Positions 1 to 7,940 of a DNA stretch of 64,000 nt are shown here, piece by piece. A program made the translations under genes and the position numbers. Within the stretch, counting starts at the first letter, position 1. Every line of letters starts with the position of its first letter. The notes below the pieces were generated by a model, which worked only from the letters and a program-made list of their open reading frames with translations, was not told the origin of the DNA and made no database searches. Source of the stretch: Streptomyces sp. CB02959 (lineage in GTDB: Bacteria; Actinomycetota; Actinomycetes; Streptomycetales; Streptomycetaceae); the NCBI RefSeq assembly GCF_002803155.1, contig NZ_NNBP01000022.1, positions 62,001 through 126,000 of the forward strand, given 5' to 3'.

Positions 1-1080
1 GTCCCGCACCTCGAAGCCGGCGTCCTCCAGCTGGCCGGCGGTCTGCCCCACCGGCGCCAGCTCACCGTCGGGGAAGACGTAGCGGTCGATGAACTCGTCG
101 ACGCGGTACGTCTCCTCGTCGGCCAGCGGCCGCCGCGCGATCTGGTGGTTGAGCAGCCGCCCGCCGGGCTTCAGCAGGGCGTACAGCGCGCTCGCGTACT
201 CCGCGTACCGGGCCCGGCCGACGTGCTCGGCCATCCCGATCGAGGAGATCGCGTCGAACGGCCCGTCGGTGATCTCGCGGTAGTCCTGCACCCGGATCTC
301 GACCCGGTCCGCGAGTCCGGCGTCCGCGATCCGCTTGCGGGCGTAGGTGGCCTGCTCCTGGGAGAGGGTGACGCCGACCGCTCGGACGCCGTACTCGCGG
401 GCCGCGTGCAGCACCATCGAGCCCCAGCCGCAGCCCACGTCCAGCAGCCGCTGCCCCTCCTTCAGGCCGAGCTTGCGGCAGATCAGGTCGAGCTTGTCGC
501 GCTGGGCGTCCTCCAGGGTGGCGGCGCCGTCGGCCGCTTCCGCGGTGGGCCCCCAGTAGGCGCAGGAGTAGACCATGGACGGGCCGAGCACCAGCGCGTA
601 GAAGTCGTTGCCGACGTCGTAGTGGTGGCTGATGGCCTGCCGGTCGCGGAGCAGGGAGTGCAGCGCCCCGCGGCGCGGGCGGGCCTCCTCGGCGGGCGGC
701 GCGGGCGGGACGGGCAGGCCGGCCAGGGACAGCAGTTCCTTGGCGCCGGCCCGGACCTCGGGACGGGCCAGGGCGCGCAGCACGGCGGCGCGCGGCTTGG
801 GGGCGGCGTCGCCGCGCTCCCAGATCATCCCGGCGAGCAGGTCCAGCGCGGTGTAGAGGTCGCCGTCGACGTCGATGTCGCCGGCCACCCAGGCGCGGGC
901 CAGGCCCAGTTCGCCGGGTTTGAAGAGCAGTCGCCGCAGTGCCCGGCGATTGCGGATGACGAGCGTAGGGGCCCCCGGCGGGCCGGACTCGCTACGGTCC
1001 CAGGCGCGGATCCGCACCGGGAGCGGGGCTCCCAGCACCTCCTCGGCGATCTTGGTGAGCCGCCCAGCGGCACCGGCCAT
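1..1080 (-). CDS. Cyclopropane-fatty-acyl-phospholipid synthase family methyltransferase (3' end cut by window)
   Basis: The 360 visible codons encode a class I SAM-dependent methyltransferase of the CFA/mycolic-acid synthase family, which transfers a methylene group from SAM to unsaturated acyl chains of membrane phospholipids. The SAM-binding motif LLDVGCGWGSM lies in mid-protein, preceded by the family-typical SHHYDVGNDFYAL segment. The N-terminal ~140 residues form the usual CFA alpha-helical cap (LARAWVAGDIDVDGD). The ATG at 1078-1080 is the only start that keeps this cap. The C-terminus continues beyond base 1, so the last part of the protein is unseen. It is transcribed in the same direction as ndh but separated from it by about 200 bp, so it is probably its own unit. 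Confidence 0.9.
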   Translation of the reverse strand, partial: MAGAAGRLTKIAEEVLGAPLPVRIRAWDRSESGPPGAPTLVIRNRRALRRLLFKPGELGLARAWVAGDIDVDGDLYTALDLLAGMIWERGDAAPKPRAAVLRALARPEVRAGAKELLSLAGLPVPPAPPAEEARPRRGALHSLLRDRQAISHHYDVGNDFYALVLGPSMVYSCAYWGPTAEAADGAATLEDAQRDKLDLICRKLGLKEGQRLLDVGCGWGSMVLHAAREYGVRAVGVTLSQEQATYARKRIADAGLADRVEIRVQDYREITDGPFDAISSIGMAEHVGRARYAEYASALYALLKPGGRLLNHQIARRPLADEETYRVDEFIDRYVFPDGELAPVGQTAGQLEDAGFEVRD

Positions 1081-1281
1081 GTCGCAACACCTCCGTCATG
1101 ACGAGTCGGGCAAAGAAGTTTCACCCACCACGTAAACGCCAAGTGGGCGCCTCGATAGTCCCGTTCGCCTGCCAGAGAACAACACAGCGTGCGCTTTCGG
1201 CCACACCCGAGCACGCCGAAGGGCGCCCGCCCCACGGATGGCGGACGCCCTTCGGGCTGGTCGGAGTACCCGACCGATGGT

Positions 1282-2670
1282 TCAGGAAGCCTTGGCCTTC
1301 GGCTTGCCTCCGTCGGCCGCGGCGGCCGGAGCGGGGGCGGGCTTGGCGGCCTCGTAGAACTCCTCGCGGGGGTTCTCCATGGCGCCGAGCGAAACCACCT
1401 CGCGCTTGAGGAAGGTGGCCAGCGTCCAGTCGGCGAAGACCCGGATCTTGCGGTTGAACGTCGGCATCGCCATGCCGTGGTACGCGCGGTGCATGTACCA
1501 GGCGAGACGGCCCTTGAGCTTGATCTTCATCTTGCCCATGACGATCATCGCGACGCCCTTGTGGAGGCCGAGGCCCGCCACCGCGCCCTTGTTGGCGTGG
1601 CTGTACTCCTTCTGCGGGAAGCCCCGCATGCCGGAGACCACGTTGTCGCCGAGGACCTTGGCCTGCCGCAGCGCGTGCTGCGCGTTCGGCGGGCACCAGG
1701 CGTTCTCGTTGCCGTTCTTGCGGCCGACCAGGTCGGGGACCTGGGCGTTGTCGCCGGCCGCCCAGATGTAGTCGGTGCCCTTGACCTGGAGGGTGGGCTC
1801 GGCGTCGATGTGGCCGCGCGGGCCCAGCGGCAGACCGAAGCGGGAGAGCGCCGGGTTCGGCTTGACGCCGGCGGTCCACACGATGGTGTTGGACAGCACC
1901 TCAAGGCCGTTGTTGAGCATGACGTGGCCGTCGACGCAGGAGTCCATGCCGGTCTTGAGGTAGATCTCGACGCCCCGGGACTCCAGGTGCTCCTTGCCGT
2001 AGGCGCCGAGCTTCGGACCGACCTCGGGGAGGATCTTGTCCGCCACGTCGACCAGCAGGAAGCGCATGTCCTCGCGCTTGACGTTCTTGTAGTACTTGGC
2101 GGCGTCGCGGGCCATGTCCTCGACCTCGCCGACAGTCTCCGCACCGGCGAAGCCACCGCCGACGAAGACGAAGGTCAGCGCCTTGCGGCGGACCTCCTCG
2201 TCGGTCGTGGAGTCAGCCTTGTCCAGCTGCTCCAGGACGTGGTTGCGCAGGCCGATGGCCTCCTCGACGCCCTTCATGCCGATGCCGTTCTCGGCCAGGC
2301 CGGGGATCGGGAAGGTACGGGAGACCGCGCCCATCGCGACGACCAGGTAGTCGAAGGGCAGCTCGTACGCATCGCCCACGAGCGGGGCGATGGTGGCGAC
2401 CTTGCGGTCCTGATCGATGGTGGTCACCCGGCCGGTGAGGACCTCCGCCTTGGGCAGCACGCGCCGCAGCGGGACCACAACGTGGCGGGGGGAGATGCTG
2501 CCGGCCGCAGCTTCAGGGAGGAAGGGCTGGTACGTCATGTACGAGCGAGGGTCGACGACCGTGACGGTCGCCTCGCCGTACCGCATCTTCTTCAGGATGC
2601 GGCGCGCCGCGTACAGGCCAACGTACCCACCGCCTACAACGAGGATCCTGGGACGCTCCGTGGTGCTCAT
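1282..2670 (-). CDS. ndh: Type II NADH dehydrogenase (NAD(P)/FAD-dependent oxidoreductase)
   Basis: A 462-residue membrane-associated flavoprotein that passes electrons from NADH to menaquinone without pumping protons. Two Rossmann folds are visible: ILVVGGGYVGLYAAR at the N-terminus binds FAD, and FVFVGGGFAGAETVGE near residue 170 binds NADH. The C-terminal block with WYMHRAYHGMAMPTF matches actinobacterial NDH-2. The ATG at 2668-2670 (MSTTERPRIL) is preferred to the upstream in-frame extension because it begins just before the FAD motif. The C-terminus ends in an Ala/Pro/Lys-rich tail. A Rex-operator-like palindrome lies about 320 bp upstream, which fits known redox control of ndh in Streptomyces. 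Confidence 0.92.
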   Translation of the reverse strand: MSTTERPRILVVGGGYVGLYAARRILKKMRYGEATVTVVDPRSYMTYQPFLPEAAAGSISPRHVVVPLRRVLPKAEVLTGRVTTIDQDRKVATIAPLVGDAYELPFDYLVVAMGAVSRTFPIPGLAENGIGMKGVEEAIGLRNHVLEQLDKADSTTDEEVRRKALTFVFVGGGFAGAETVGEVEDMARDAAKYYKNVKREDMRFLLVDVADKILPEVGPKLGAYGKEHLESRGVEIYLKTGMDSCVDGHVMLNNGLEVLSNTIVWTAGVKPNPALSRFGLPLGPRGHIDAEPTLQVKGTDYIWAAGDNAQVPDLVGRKNGNENAWCPPNAQHALRQAKVLGDNVVSGMRGFPQKEYSHANKGAVAGLGLHKGVAMIVMGKMKIKLKGRLAWYMHRAYHGMAMPTFNRKIRVFADWTLATFLKREVVSLGAMENPREEFYEAAKPAPAPAAAADGGKPKAKAS

Positions 2671-2989
2671 GCAATCGAGTATCCACCCCCACATGGGGGG
2701 TCGCTCGTGAGCCCCTTCACAAGAATGAAGGAGGCATCTGCTACACTCCGCCGGCTTCGTGACCGACGCCATAGCGCGTTCGGGGAACCACGGTATAACG
2801 CGACACGTTGAACACCCCTGTTGATCAGGGCTTGTCCCGCTGTGGGCGGCCGTACCAGGCCCTTGGAGGGCACTGTCGTAACACGGCGGAGACCCACCGT
2901 AGACCCCGCAATTCTCGGGCAGATGAGTCCTAGGACCTTCGAATGAGGGACGGATGGCCCGATAGTTCGCCCGAGAGGCGGGTTTTTCA

Positions 2990-3005
2990 TGTGAAGGATT
3001 TCACG
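2990..3005. promoter_or_regulatory. Rex-like redox operator (ROP) upstream of ndh
   Basis: The sequence TGTGAAGGATTTCACG matches the Rex consensus TGTGAA-N4-TTCACA at 11 of 12 fixed positions. Rex is the actinobacterial NADH/NAD+ sensor and is known to control ndh, cyd and nuo genes. The distance of about 320 bp to the ndh start implies a long leader or a distal promoter. Confidence 0.6.
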
Positions 3006-3206
3006 AACTTTCTTTCCGGGCGCCCTTCCGGGACCCCCTCAGAGGCCCCGAAACGTGCTCGGACGGCGCCGCGCCCGCTCAAGAACCGCGGTGCGGACGG
3101 CGGTTGCGGCCCCGCTCCGAGGGCCTGACCGGCGCGCCGGTCAGGCGATGCTCCAGGCGATTCCGTCGAGTATCGCCCCCGAAGCGTCACCCCCTCCGAG
3201 CGGCGC

Positions 3207-3228
3207 GTGTACACGAAGGCGCGTACAC
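3207..3228. promoter_or_regulatory. Operator and -10 of the toxin-antitoxin operon; transcript probably leaderless
   Basis: GTGTAC at 3207-3212 and GTACAC at 3223-3228 form a perfect inverted repeat immediately before the antitoxin ATG. The right arm overlaps a -10-like TACACT at 3224-3229, which would place +1 at 3236, the A of the ATG. No Shine-Dalgarno sequence is visible. Binding of the antitoxin complex here would block its own promoter. Confidence 0.55.
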
Positions 3229-3235
3229 TTCCCTT

Positions 3236-3508
3236 ATGGCCGAGAGCACCGTGACCGTACGGGAAGCCCGTGCACACCTGGCGGACCACATCAATCGTGC
3301 CGAGGAGGGCTCACCCACGGTGATCACCCGCAATGGCAAACCGGTGGCGGCCGTGGTGCCGATCGCGGACTTCGACGCGCTTGAGGAGGCGGCCGATGTG
3401 TTGCTGGCCCGGGAGGCGGAAGCGGTCCTGGCCGAGGGCGGCCCGACCGTGACCATGGCCGAGTTGCTGGCAGACCTGTTCACCGAGCGCCCCGAAGGCG
3501 CGGCGTGA
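3236..3508 (+). CDS. Phd/YefM-type antitoxin
   Basis: A 90-residue antitoxin. The N-terminus (VTVREARAHLADHINRAEEG, then VITRNGKPVAAVVP) is the Phd/YefM DNA-binding fold, with the conserved segment in which the gene product neutralises a partner toxin and autorepresses. The Ala/Glu-rich C-terminal half (residues ~50-90) is the expected toxin-binding tail. The ATG at 3236 was chosen over the longer upstream frame because the family motif begins seven residues later and the operator abuts it. Its stop codon overlaps the toxin GTG by 4 bp, the normal coupling in such operons. Confidence 0.85.
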   Translation: MAESTVTVREARAHLADHINRAEEGSPTVITRNGKPVAAVVPIADFDALEEAADVLLAREAEAVLAEGGPTVTMAELLADLFTERPEGAA

Positions 3509-3774
3509 AGTACGCGTTCCGGTTCACCGCAGCGGCGCAGCGGCAACTTCGAGCAATCGACCGGCCTGCCGCCATGCGCATCCTGGCCGCGCTGACCGCG
3601 CTCGGCGACGATCCGTACCGCGAGGACGCCGACATCAAGAAACTCACCGGCCCGTCGGGCCTCTATCGGCTCCGGGTCGGCAACTACCGGATCGCCTACC
3701 AGGTCGAGGACGGCGAGCTCATCATCCTCGTCGTCAAGGTCGGCGACCGGCGCGACGTCTACCGCAGCATCTGA
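3505..3774 (+). CDS. RelE/ParE-family toxin
   Basis: An 89-residue basic protein starting at a GTG within the antitoxin stop (GTGA overlap). It has the RelE/ParE core: KYAFRFTAAAQRQLRAI at the N-terminus, IKKLTGPSGLYRLRVGNYRIAYQV in the centre and VVKVGDRRDVYR at the end. Members either cleave ribosome-bound mRNA (RelE) or poison gyrase (ParE). The GLYRLRVGNYRI signature favours RelE, but motifs alone cannot settle it. The pair sits between ndh and ppx with a strong terminator behind it, which looks like an inserted cassette. Confidence 0.85.
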   Translation: MKYAFRFTAAAQRQLRAIDRPAAMRILAALTALGDDPYREDADIKKLTGPSGLYRLRVGNYRIAYQVEDGELIILVVKVGDRRDVYRSI

Positions 3775-3780
3775 GAGAGG

Positions 3781-3810
3781 ACGGCCCGGATCCCACAGGA
3801 TCCGGGCCGT
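3781..3810. terminator. Bidirectional terminator between toxin and ppx
   Basis: A perfect 13-bp stem, ACGGCCCGGATCC paired with GGATCCGGGCCGT around a 4-nt loop, lies 6 bp after the toxin stop. Both flanking genes converge on it. Confidence 0.8.
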
Positions 3811-3826
3811 CCCCCCAGCTGGAGGG

Positions 3827-3871
3827 TTACTCGTCATCGAGTGCGGCGTGCCGGGCGGTGCCGTCGGGCAT
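3827..3871 (-). repeat. Diverged second copy of the ppx 3' tail
   Basis: Read on the minus strand, this stretch encodes MPDGTARHAALDDE followed by TAA. The true ppx end about 55 bp upstream encodes ILDGIAWHAALDDE followed by TGA, identical at 10 of 14 positions. The copy is not in frame with ppx. It looks like the remnant of a tandem duplication or of a replaced ppx allele. Confidence 0.7.
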
Positions 3872-3884
3872 CACTCGCGAAGTG

Positions 3885-4838
3885 TCACTCGTCGTCGAGT
3901 GCCGCATGCCAAGCAATGCCGTCCAGAATGTCGTGTTCGCTGACGACGACCTCGTCGGCGCCGACCCGCTCCATGATCGACAGCAGCACCAGGGCGCCGG
4001 CGCCGATGACGTCGACCCGGCCGGGGTGCATGACGGGGATCGCCGCGCGCTCGGCGTGGGTGGAGGTCAGCAGCCGCTCGGTGATCTCGGCGACCGTGGC
4101 CCGGGACATCCGGGAGTGGTGGATGGCCGCGGACTCGTACTGCTCCAGACCGAGTGCGACCGCGGCGACGGTGGTCACCGAGCCGGCCAGGCCGACCAGC
4201 GTGGCGGCCTCGGTCAGCGGGACGGTCTCCTCGGCGCGGTCCAGGGCCGCGGCGATATCGGCCTTGATGGCGGCGATCTGCTCCGGCGCGGGCGGGTCGG
4301 AGACCTCGCCGCCGTGGAGGAGGTGGCGCTCGGTCATCCGGACGCAGCCGACGTCGACCGAGCGGGCCGCCCGGACCGAGCGGTCGCCGAGCACGAACTC
4401 CGTGGAGCCGCCGCCGATGTCCACGACGAGGTAGGGGAGTTCGATGTGCGGGTGGCCGGTCAGCTCCTTGGTGGCGCCGATGAAGGAGAACTCCGCCTCC
4501 TGGTCACCGCTGATCACCTCGGGCTCGACGCCCAGGATGTCCACCACCCCGCGGACGAACACGTCGCGGTTCTCGGCGTCCCGGGAGGCGGACGTCGCCA
4601 CGAACCGCAGCCGCTCCGCGCCCAGCTCCTTGATCACCGCGGCGTACTCCCGGCAGGCCGCGAAGGTGCGCTCCAGCGCCTCGGGCGCCAGCCGCCCCGT
4701 CCGGTCCACGCCCTGCCCCAGACGGACGATCTCCATCCGGCGGTCCAGGTCCTTCAGCTCACCGGTCTCCGGGTCGAGGTCGGCGACCAGCAGGCGGATG
4801 GAGTTGGTACCGCAGTCGATGGCGGCGACCCGCTTCAC
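3885..4838 (-). CDS. Ppx/GppA-family phosphatase (exopolyphosphatase type)
   Basis: A 317-residue ASKHA-fold phosphatase that removes terminal phosphate from polyphosphate or from pppGpp. The phosphate-1 loop AAIDCGTNSIRLLV starts at residue 4, and the second nucleotide/phosphate motif VVDIGGGSTEF lies near residue 135. The length fits the short actinobacterial form without the C-terminal HD domain. It starts at GTG 4838, whose bases overlap the stop of the DUF501 gene (4 bp), so the two are translationally coupled. It belongs to the conserved eno - divIC-like - DUF501 - ppx string. Confidence 0.88.
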   Translation of the reverse strand: MKRVAAIDCGTNSIRLLVADLDPETGELKDLDRRMEIVRLGQGVDRTGRLAPEALERTFAACREYAAVIKELGAERLRFVATSASRDAENRDVFVRGVVDILGVEPEVISGDQEAEFSFIGATKELTGHPHIELPYLVVDIGGGSTEFVLGDRSVRAARSVDVGCVRMTERHLLHGGEVSDPPAPEQIAAIKADIAAALDRAEETVPLTEAATLVGLAGSVTTVAAVALGLEQYESAAIHHSRMSRATVAEITERLLTSTHAERAAIPVMHPGRVDVIGAGALVLLSIMERVGADEVVVSEHDILDGIAWHAALDDE

Positions 4839-5437
4839 TTGGCGTCTCCTTCGGGACCGTCGGCGCCCTCGGCGGCGTCCCGCCGGGTTTCGGAGGTGTG
4901 CGCGGGGTTCGGGCCGCTCTCCGTGCACGGCGTCACGCACGGGCCCTTGCGCCACCACTCGGGGAGCATCGCCAGGGCCTCGTCGCCGAGCGGGTTGACG
5001 CCGGGACCGGCGGCCAGCGAGTGGCCGACGAGCACGTGCAGGCACTTGACCCGGTCGGGCATGCCGCCCGCGCTCGGGAAGCCCTGGAGCACCTCGATGG
5101 CGTCCCGCCGGCGGATGTAGTCCTCGTGGGCCGCGCGGTAGGCGGCGGCCAGCTCCGGGTCGTTCGCCAGCCGCTCGGTCATCTCCTTCATCACGCCGTT
5201 GGCCTCCAGCGTGCCGATCGCGGACGCGGCGCGCGGGCAGGTGAGGTAGTAGAGCGTGGGGAAGGGGGTGCCGTCCTCCAGGCGCGGCGCGGTCTCCACG
5301 ACGTCCGGCTGCCCGCACGGGCAGCGGTGCGCGATGGCACGCAGGCCGCGCGGCGGGCGGCCGAGTTGCTCCTTGAAGGCGGCGATGTCCGCGGCGGTGG
5401 GCTCGGTGGGCTCGGTCTGGGGAGGGGCGGTGTCCAT
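4835..5437 (-). CDS. DUF501 family protein
   Basis: A 200-residue protein of the actinobacterial DUF501 family, recognised by RCPCGQPDVVETAPRLEDG, FPTLYYLTCP and VKCLHVLVGHSLA. Four or more conserved cysteines (C-P-C, TCP, VKC) suggest metal binding or structural use. Function is unknown. It is always found near eno, a DivIC-like septation protein and Ppx/GppA in this phylum, and here it overlaps ppx by 4 bp. The C-terminal 30 residues are Gly/Ala/Asp-rich and probably disordered. Confidence 0.85.
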   Translation of the reverse strand: MDTAPPQTEPTEPTAADIAAFKEQLGRPPRGLRAIAHRCPCGQPDVVETAPRLEDGTPFPTLYYLTCPRAASAIGTLEANGVMKEMTERLANDPELAAAYRAAHEDYIRRRDAIEVLQGFPSAGGMPDRVKCLHVLVGHSLAAGPGVNPLGDEALAMLPEWWRKGPCVTPCTESGPNPAHTSETRRDAAEGADGPEGDAK

Positions 5438-5556
5438 GTGCGCTTTCGGTGGGTGGCAAGGGGATGGGCGGGTGGCGGGCGGCCGGCGTCGGTGGAATCC
5501 TGTTCGGCCGTGTGCGGACCCGCCCGTACAGTCTCGCCGGTACCGGCCGGTGCGGG

Positions 5557-6063
5557 CTACCGCTTGACCGCGGCGGCGGTACCGGCCGCGTCGACCGTGC
5601 CGGCGGCGTCAGCGGCGTCGGCGGCGTCCACGGACTCCCAGAGCTTGTCGTACCAGGGGAGCTGGGCCGCCTTGGCCGCCTTGGGCGCCGCGCGGACTCC
5701 GGAGCCGTCCTGGACGATGTACCCGGTCTCGCCCGGCATGACGTAGTGCAGGTGGCGGCGGGCCTGCTGCCGGACGTACGCCGGGTCCTGCCAGCGGGCC
5801 TTCTCGTCGCGCAGCCGGTCGAGCGCGGCGGCGGCGTCCTGGGCCTTGCGGCGCTGGTCGGAGATGTCCGAGCGCTGGGAGATGTACTGCCTTATCGGGT
5901 AGGCGAGGGCGACCACCAGGGAGCACATCACCAGTGCCAGCAGGGCGGCGCGGCCGGTGAGGCGGTTGCGGCGGGGCCGCCGCTTGGCGCGGTAGACGCG
6001 GGCGGCGGCCTGTTCACCGAGCGCCTTGAGCCGGGTCGCGGTGGAGAACCGGTCCGCGGGCAC
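5557..6063 (-). CDS. FtsB/DivIC-like septum formation initiator protein
   Basis: A 168-residue single-pass membrane protein. A basic N-terminal segment is followed by one TM helix (ALLALVMCSLVVALAYPI, residues ~43-60), a coiled coil (RQYISQRSDISDQRRKAQDAAAALDRLRDEKARWQD) and the RRHLHYVMPGETGYIV motif typical of DivIC/FtsB next to enolase. FtsB-class proteins form a complex with FtsL and FtsQ at the division septum. The GTG at 6063 is preferred because AGGGGAGG lies nine bases upstream. In-frame ATG 6114 has no ribosome-binding site. The C-terminal 20 residues are Ala/Asp-rich low complexity. Confidence 0.82.
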   Translation of the reverse strand: MPADRFSTATRLKALGEQAAARVYRAKRRPRRNRLTGRAALLALVMCSLVVALAYPIRQYISQRSDISDQRRKAQDAAAALDRLRDEKARWQDPAYVRQQARRHLHYVMPGETGYIVQDGSGVRAAPKAAKAAQLPWYDKLWESVDAADAADAAGTVDAAGTAAAVKR

Positions 6064-6281
6064 GTGGCCTCGCCTCCCCTTCAGCTTCCGTCCCGACGTC
6101 GTCACGGCGGTCATCACGACGTACGTCCCCGGCAACGGTACGGGACCGGTGCCGGGGACGGTGCGCTTCACCGCGGCGTTGCTCCCCCGTCGAGTCCTCG
6201 GTCGAGTCCTCGGGAGCGGGGCCGGACGGTGCTGCGGTGCTGCGGTGCGGCGCGCGGGGCGAACACGGCGGGGTGGCCGTC

Positions 6282-6308
6282 AGCCCGTGCGGCGCCGCAC
6301 GCCGGGCT
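6282..6308 (-). terminator. Hairpin after enolase
   Basis: AGCCCG and CGGGCT arms flank the 14-bp palindrome GTGCGGCGCCGCAC just after the eno stop. A second short arm pair (GGGCT/AGCCC) overlaps the end of the gene. Confidence 0.5.
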
Positions 6309-6316
6309 TCAGGGCA

Positions 6317-7597
6317 TCAGCCCTTGAAGCGGGGGAACGCGCTGCGACCGGCGTACACCGCGGCGTCGTCGAGGATCTCCTCGATGCGCAGCAGCTGGTT
6401 GTACTTGGCGACGCGCTCGGAGCGGGCCGGGGCGCCGGTCTTGATCTGGCCGCAGTTGGTGGCGACGGCGAGGTCGGCGATGGTGACGTCCTCGGTCTCA
6501 CCGGAGCGGTGCGACATCATGCACTTGAAGCCGTTGCGCTGGGCCAGCTCGACGGCGTCCAGGGTCTCGGTCAGCGAACCGATCTGGTTGACCTTCACCA
6601 GCAGGGCGTTGGCGGAGCCCTCCTCGATACCGCGGGCCAGGCGCTCCGGGTTGGTGACGAACAGGTCGTCGCCGACCAGCTGCACCTTGGCGCCGAGCTT
6701 GTCGGTGATGACCTTCCAGCCGGCCCAGTCGTCCTCGAACAGCGGGTCCTCGATGGAGACCAGCGGGTAGGCCGCCACCAGCTCCTCGTAGTACTCCGTC
6801 ATCTCGGCGGCGGAGCGCTCCTTGCCCTCGAACTGGTACTTGCCGTCCTTGTAGAACTCGGAGGCGGCGACGTCCAGCGCGAGCGCGATGTCCTGGCCGG
6901 GGGCGTAGCCGGCTTCCTTGATGGCTTCCAGGATCAGGTCCAGGGCCTCGCGGTTGGAGCCGAGGTTGGGGGCGAAGCCGCCCTCGTCGCCGAGGCCGGT
7001 GGCCAGGCCCTTGGCCTTCAGGACCTTCTTGAGGGTGTGGTAGACCTCGGCGCCCCAGCGCAGCGCCTCGGAGAAGGACTCCGCGCCGATCGGCGCGATC
7101 ATGAACTCCTGGATGTCCACGTTGGAGTCGGCGTGCGAGCCGCCGTTCAGGATGTTCATCATCGGGACGGGCAGGACGTGCGCGTTCGGGCCACCGAGGT
7201 AGCGGAACAGCGGCAGGTCGCTGGCCTCGGAGGCGGCGTGCGCGACGGCCAGGGAGACGCCGAGGATGGCGTTGGCGCCCAGCGAGCCCTTGTTGTCGGT
7301 GGCGTCCAGGTCGAACATCGCCTGGTCGATCAGCCGCTGCTCGGTCGCGTCGTAGCCGACGAGCTCCGGGCCGATCTGCTCGATGACGGCGAGGACGGCC
7401 TTCTCCACACCCTTGCCGAGGTAGCGGTTGGGGTCGCCGTCCCGCAGCTCGATGGCCTCGAAGGCACCAGTGGAGGCGCCGGACGGAACGGCGGCACGGC
7501 CGGTGCTGCCGTCGTCGAGGCCGACCTCGACCTCGACCGTGGGATTACCTCGCGAGTCGAGAATTTCGCGGGCTACGACGACGTCGATGGACGGCAC
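6317..7597 (-). CDS. eno: Enolase (phosphopyruvate hydratase)
   Basis: A 426-residue cytoplasmic glycolytic enzyme converting 2-phosphoglycerate to phosphoenolpyruvate. The sequence shows REILDSRGNPTVEVEV at the N-terminus, the catalytic signature LLVKVNQIGSLTETL near residue 340, and the phosphate-binding MSHRSGETED. The GTG at 7597 has AAGGAGA five bases upstream and gives the standard length. The longer ATG form would add 12 residues before the conserved start. It leads the divIC-like - DUF501 - ppx string, with a hairpin between it and the septation gene. Confidence 0.97.
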   Translation of the reverse strand: MPSIDVVVAREILDSRGNPTVEVEVGLDDGSTGRAAVPSGASTGAFEAIELRDGDPNRYLGKGVEKAVLAVIEQIGPELVGYDATEQRLIDQAMFDLDATDNKGSLGANAILGVSLAVAHAASEASDLPLFRYLGGPNAHVLPVPMMNILNGGSHADSNVDIQEFMIAPIGAESFSEALRWGAEVYHTLKKVLKAKGLATGLGDEGGFAPNLGSNREALDLILEAIKEAGYAPGQDIALALDVAASEFYKDGKYQFEGKERSAAEMTEYYEELVAAYPLVSIEDPLFEDDWAGWKVITDKLGAKVQLVGDDLFVTNPERLARGIEEGSANALLVKVNQIGSLTETLDAVELAQRNGFKCMMSHRSGETEDVTIADLAVATNCGQIKTGAPARSERVAKYNQLLRIEEILDDAAVYAGRSAFPRFKG

Positions 7598-7940
7598 GTT
7601 GTCTCCTTCTTGGATGTCTGGAGTTCTCGGCATGAGCCTAACGGCCCCGGGCGGATCCGCTCGCCTGTGGCCCGCTCCGTGGGACGGAATTACCCAACAA
7701 GCTGCCCAAAAGCCCAGTTCACGGGAGGTTTCCGGATGATGTTCGCTATGCGGGTAACGCCGCGCCCGGCCGTCCGGGGCCTCGGGAGACCGCGCACGTC
7801 AGGGCGTGTGCCGGGCGGCGCGGGGCGGGCGGCCGGGTCCGCGGCGCGGCGTCCGGGTCCCGACAACGGAGAAGCCCCGCCGTGGCGCGCTCGGGGGTAC
7901 GCGCCGCGGCGGGGCAGCTCTCAGGGGCAACCGGTACGGC
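7598..7940. other. Intergenic region between rpfA and eno
   Basis: 343 bp without a credible gene. It contains the rpfA terminator at 7874-7915 and must hold the eno promoter, which I could not place with confidence. Confidence 0.5.
7874..7915 (-). terminator. rpfA terminator
   Basis: A 16-bp stem (GCCCCGCCGTGGCGCG with CGCGCCGCGGCGGGGC, one G-T pair) around a 10-nt loop, starting about 25 bp after the rpfA stop. Confidence 0.75.

Larger units (their letters stand above)
2671..3235. other. 565-bp intergenic region, no convincing gene
   Basis: No open frame here has Streptomyces-like codon use. It holds the ndh leader, a Rex-like palindrome at 2990-3005, a short GC hairpin followed by five T residues at about 2970-2987 on the plus strand (CGCC-loop-GGCG then GGTTTTT), and the operator of the downstream toxin-antitoxin pair. 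The hairpin could end a small plus-strand transcript, but no good promoter was found for one. Confidence 0.5.

Noticed and set aside
2794..2989. Possible plus-strand small RNA from a TATAAC box to the hairpin plus T-run
   Set aside because: No acceptable -35 lies at the right distance and no conserved RNA family was recognised, so only the hairpin is mentioned.
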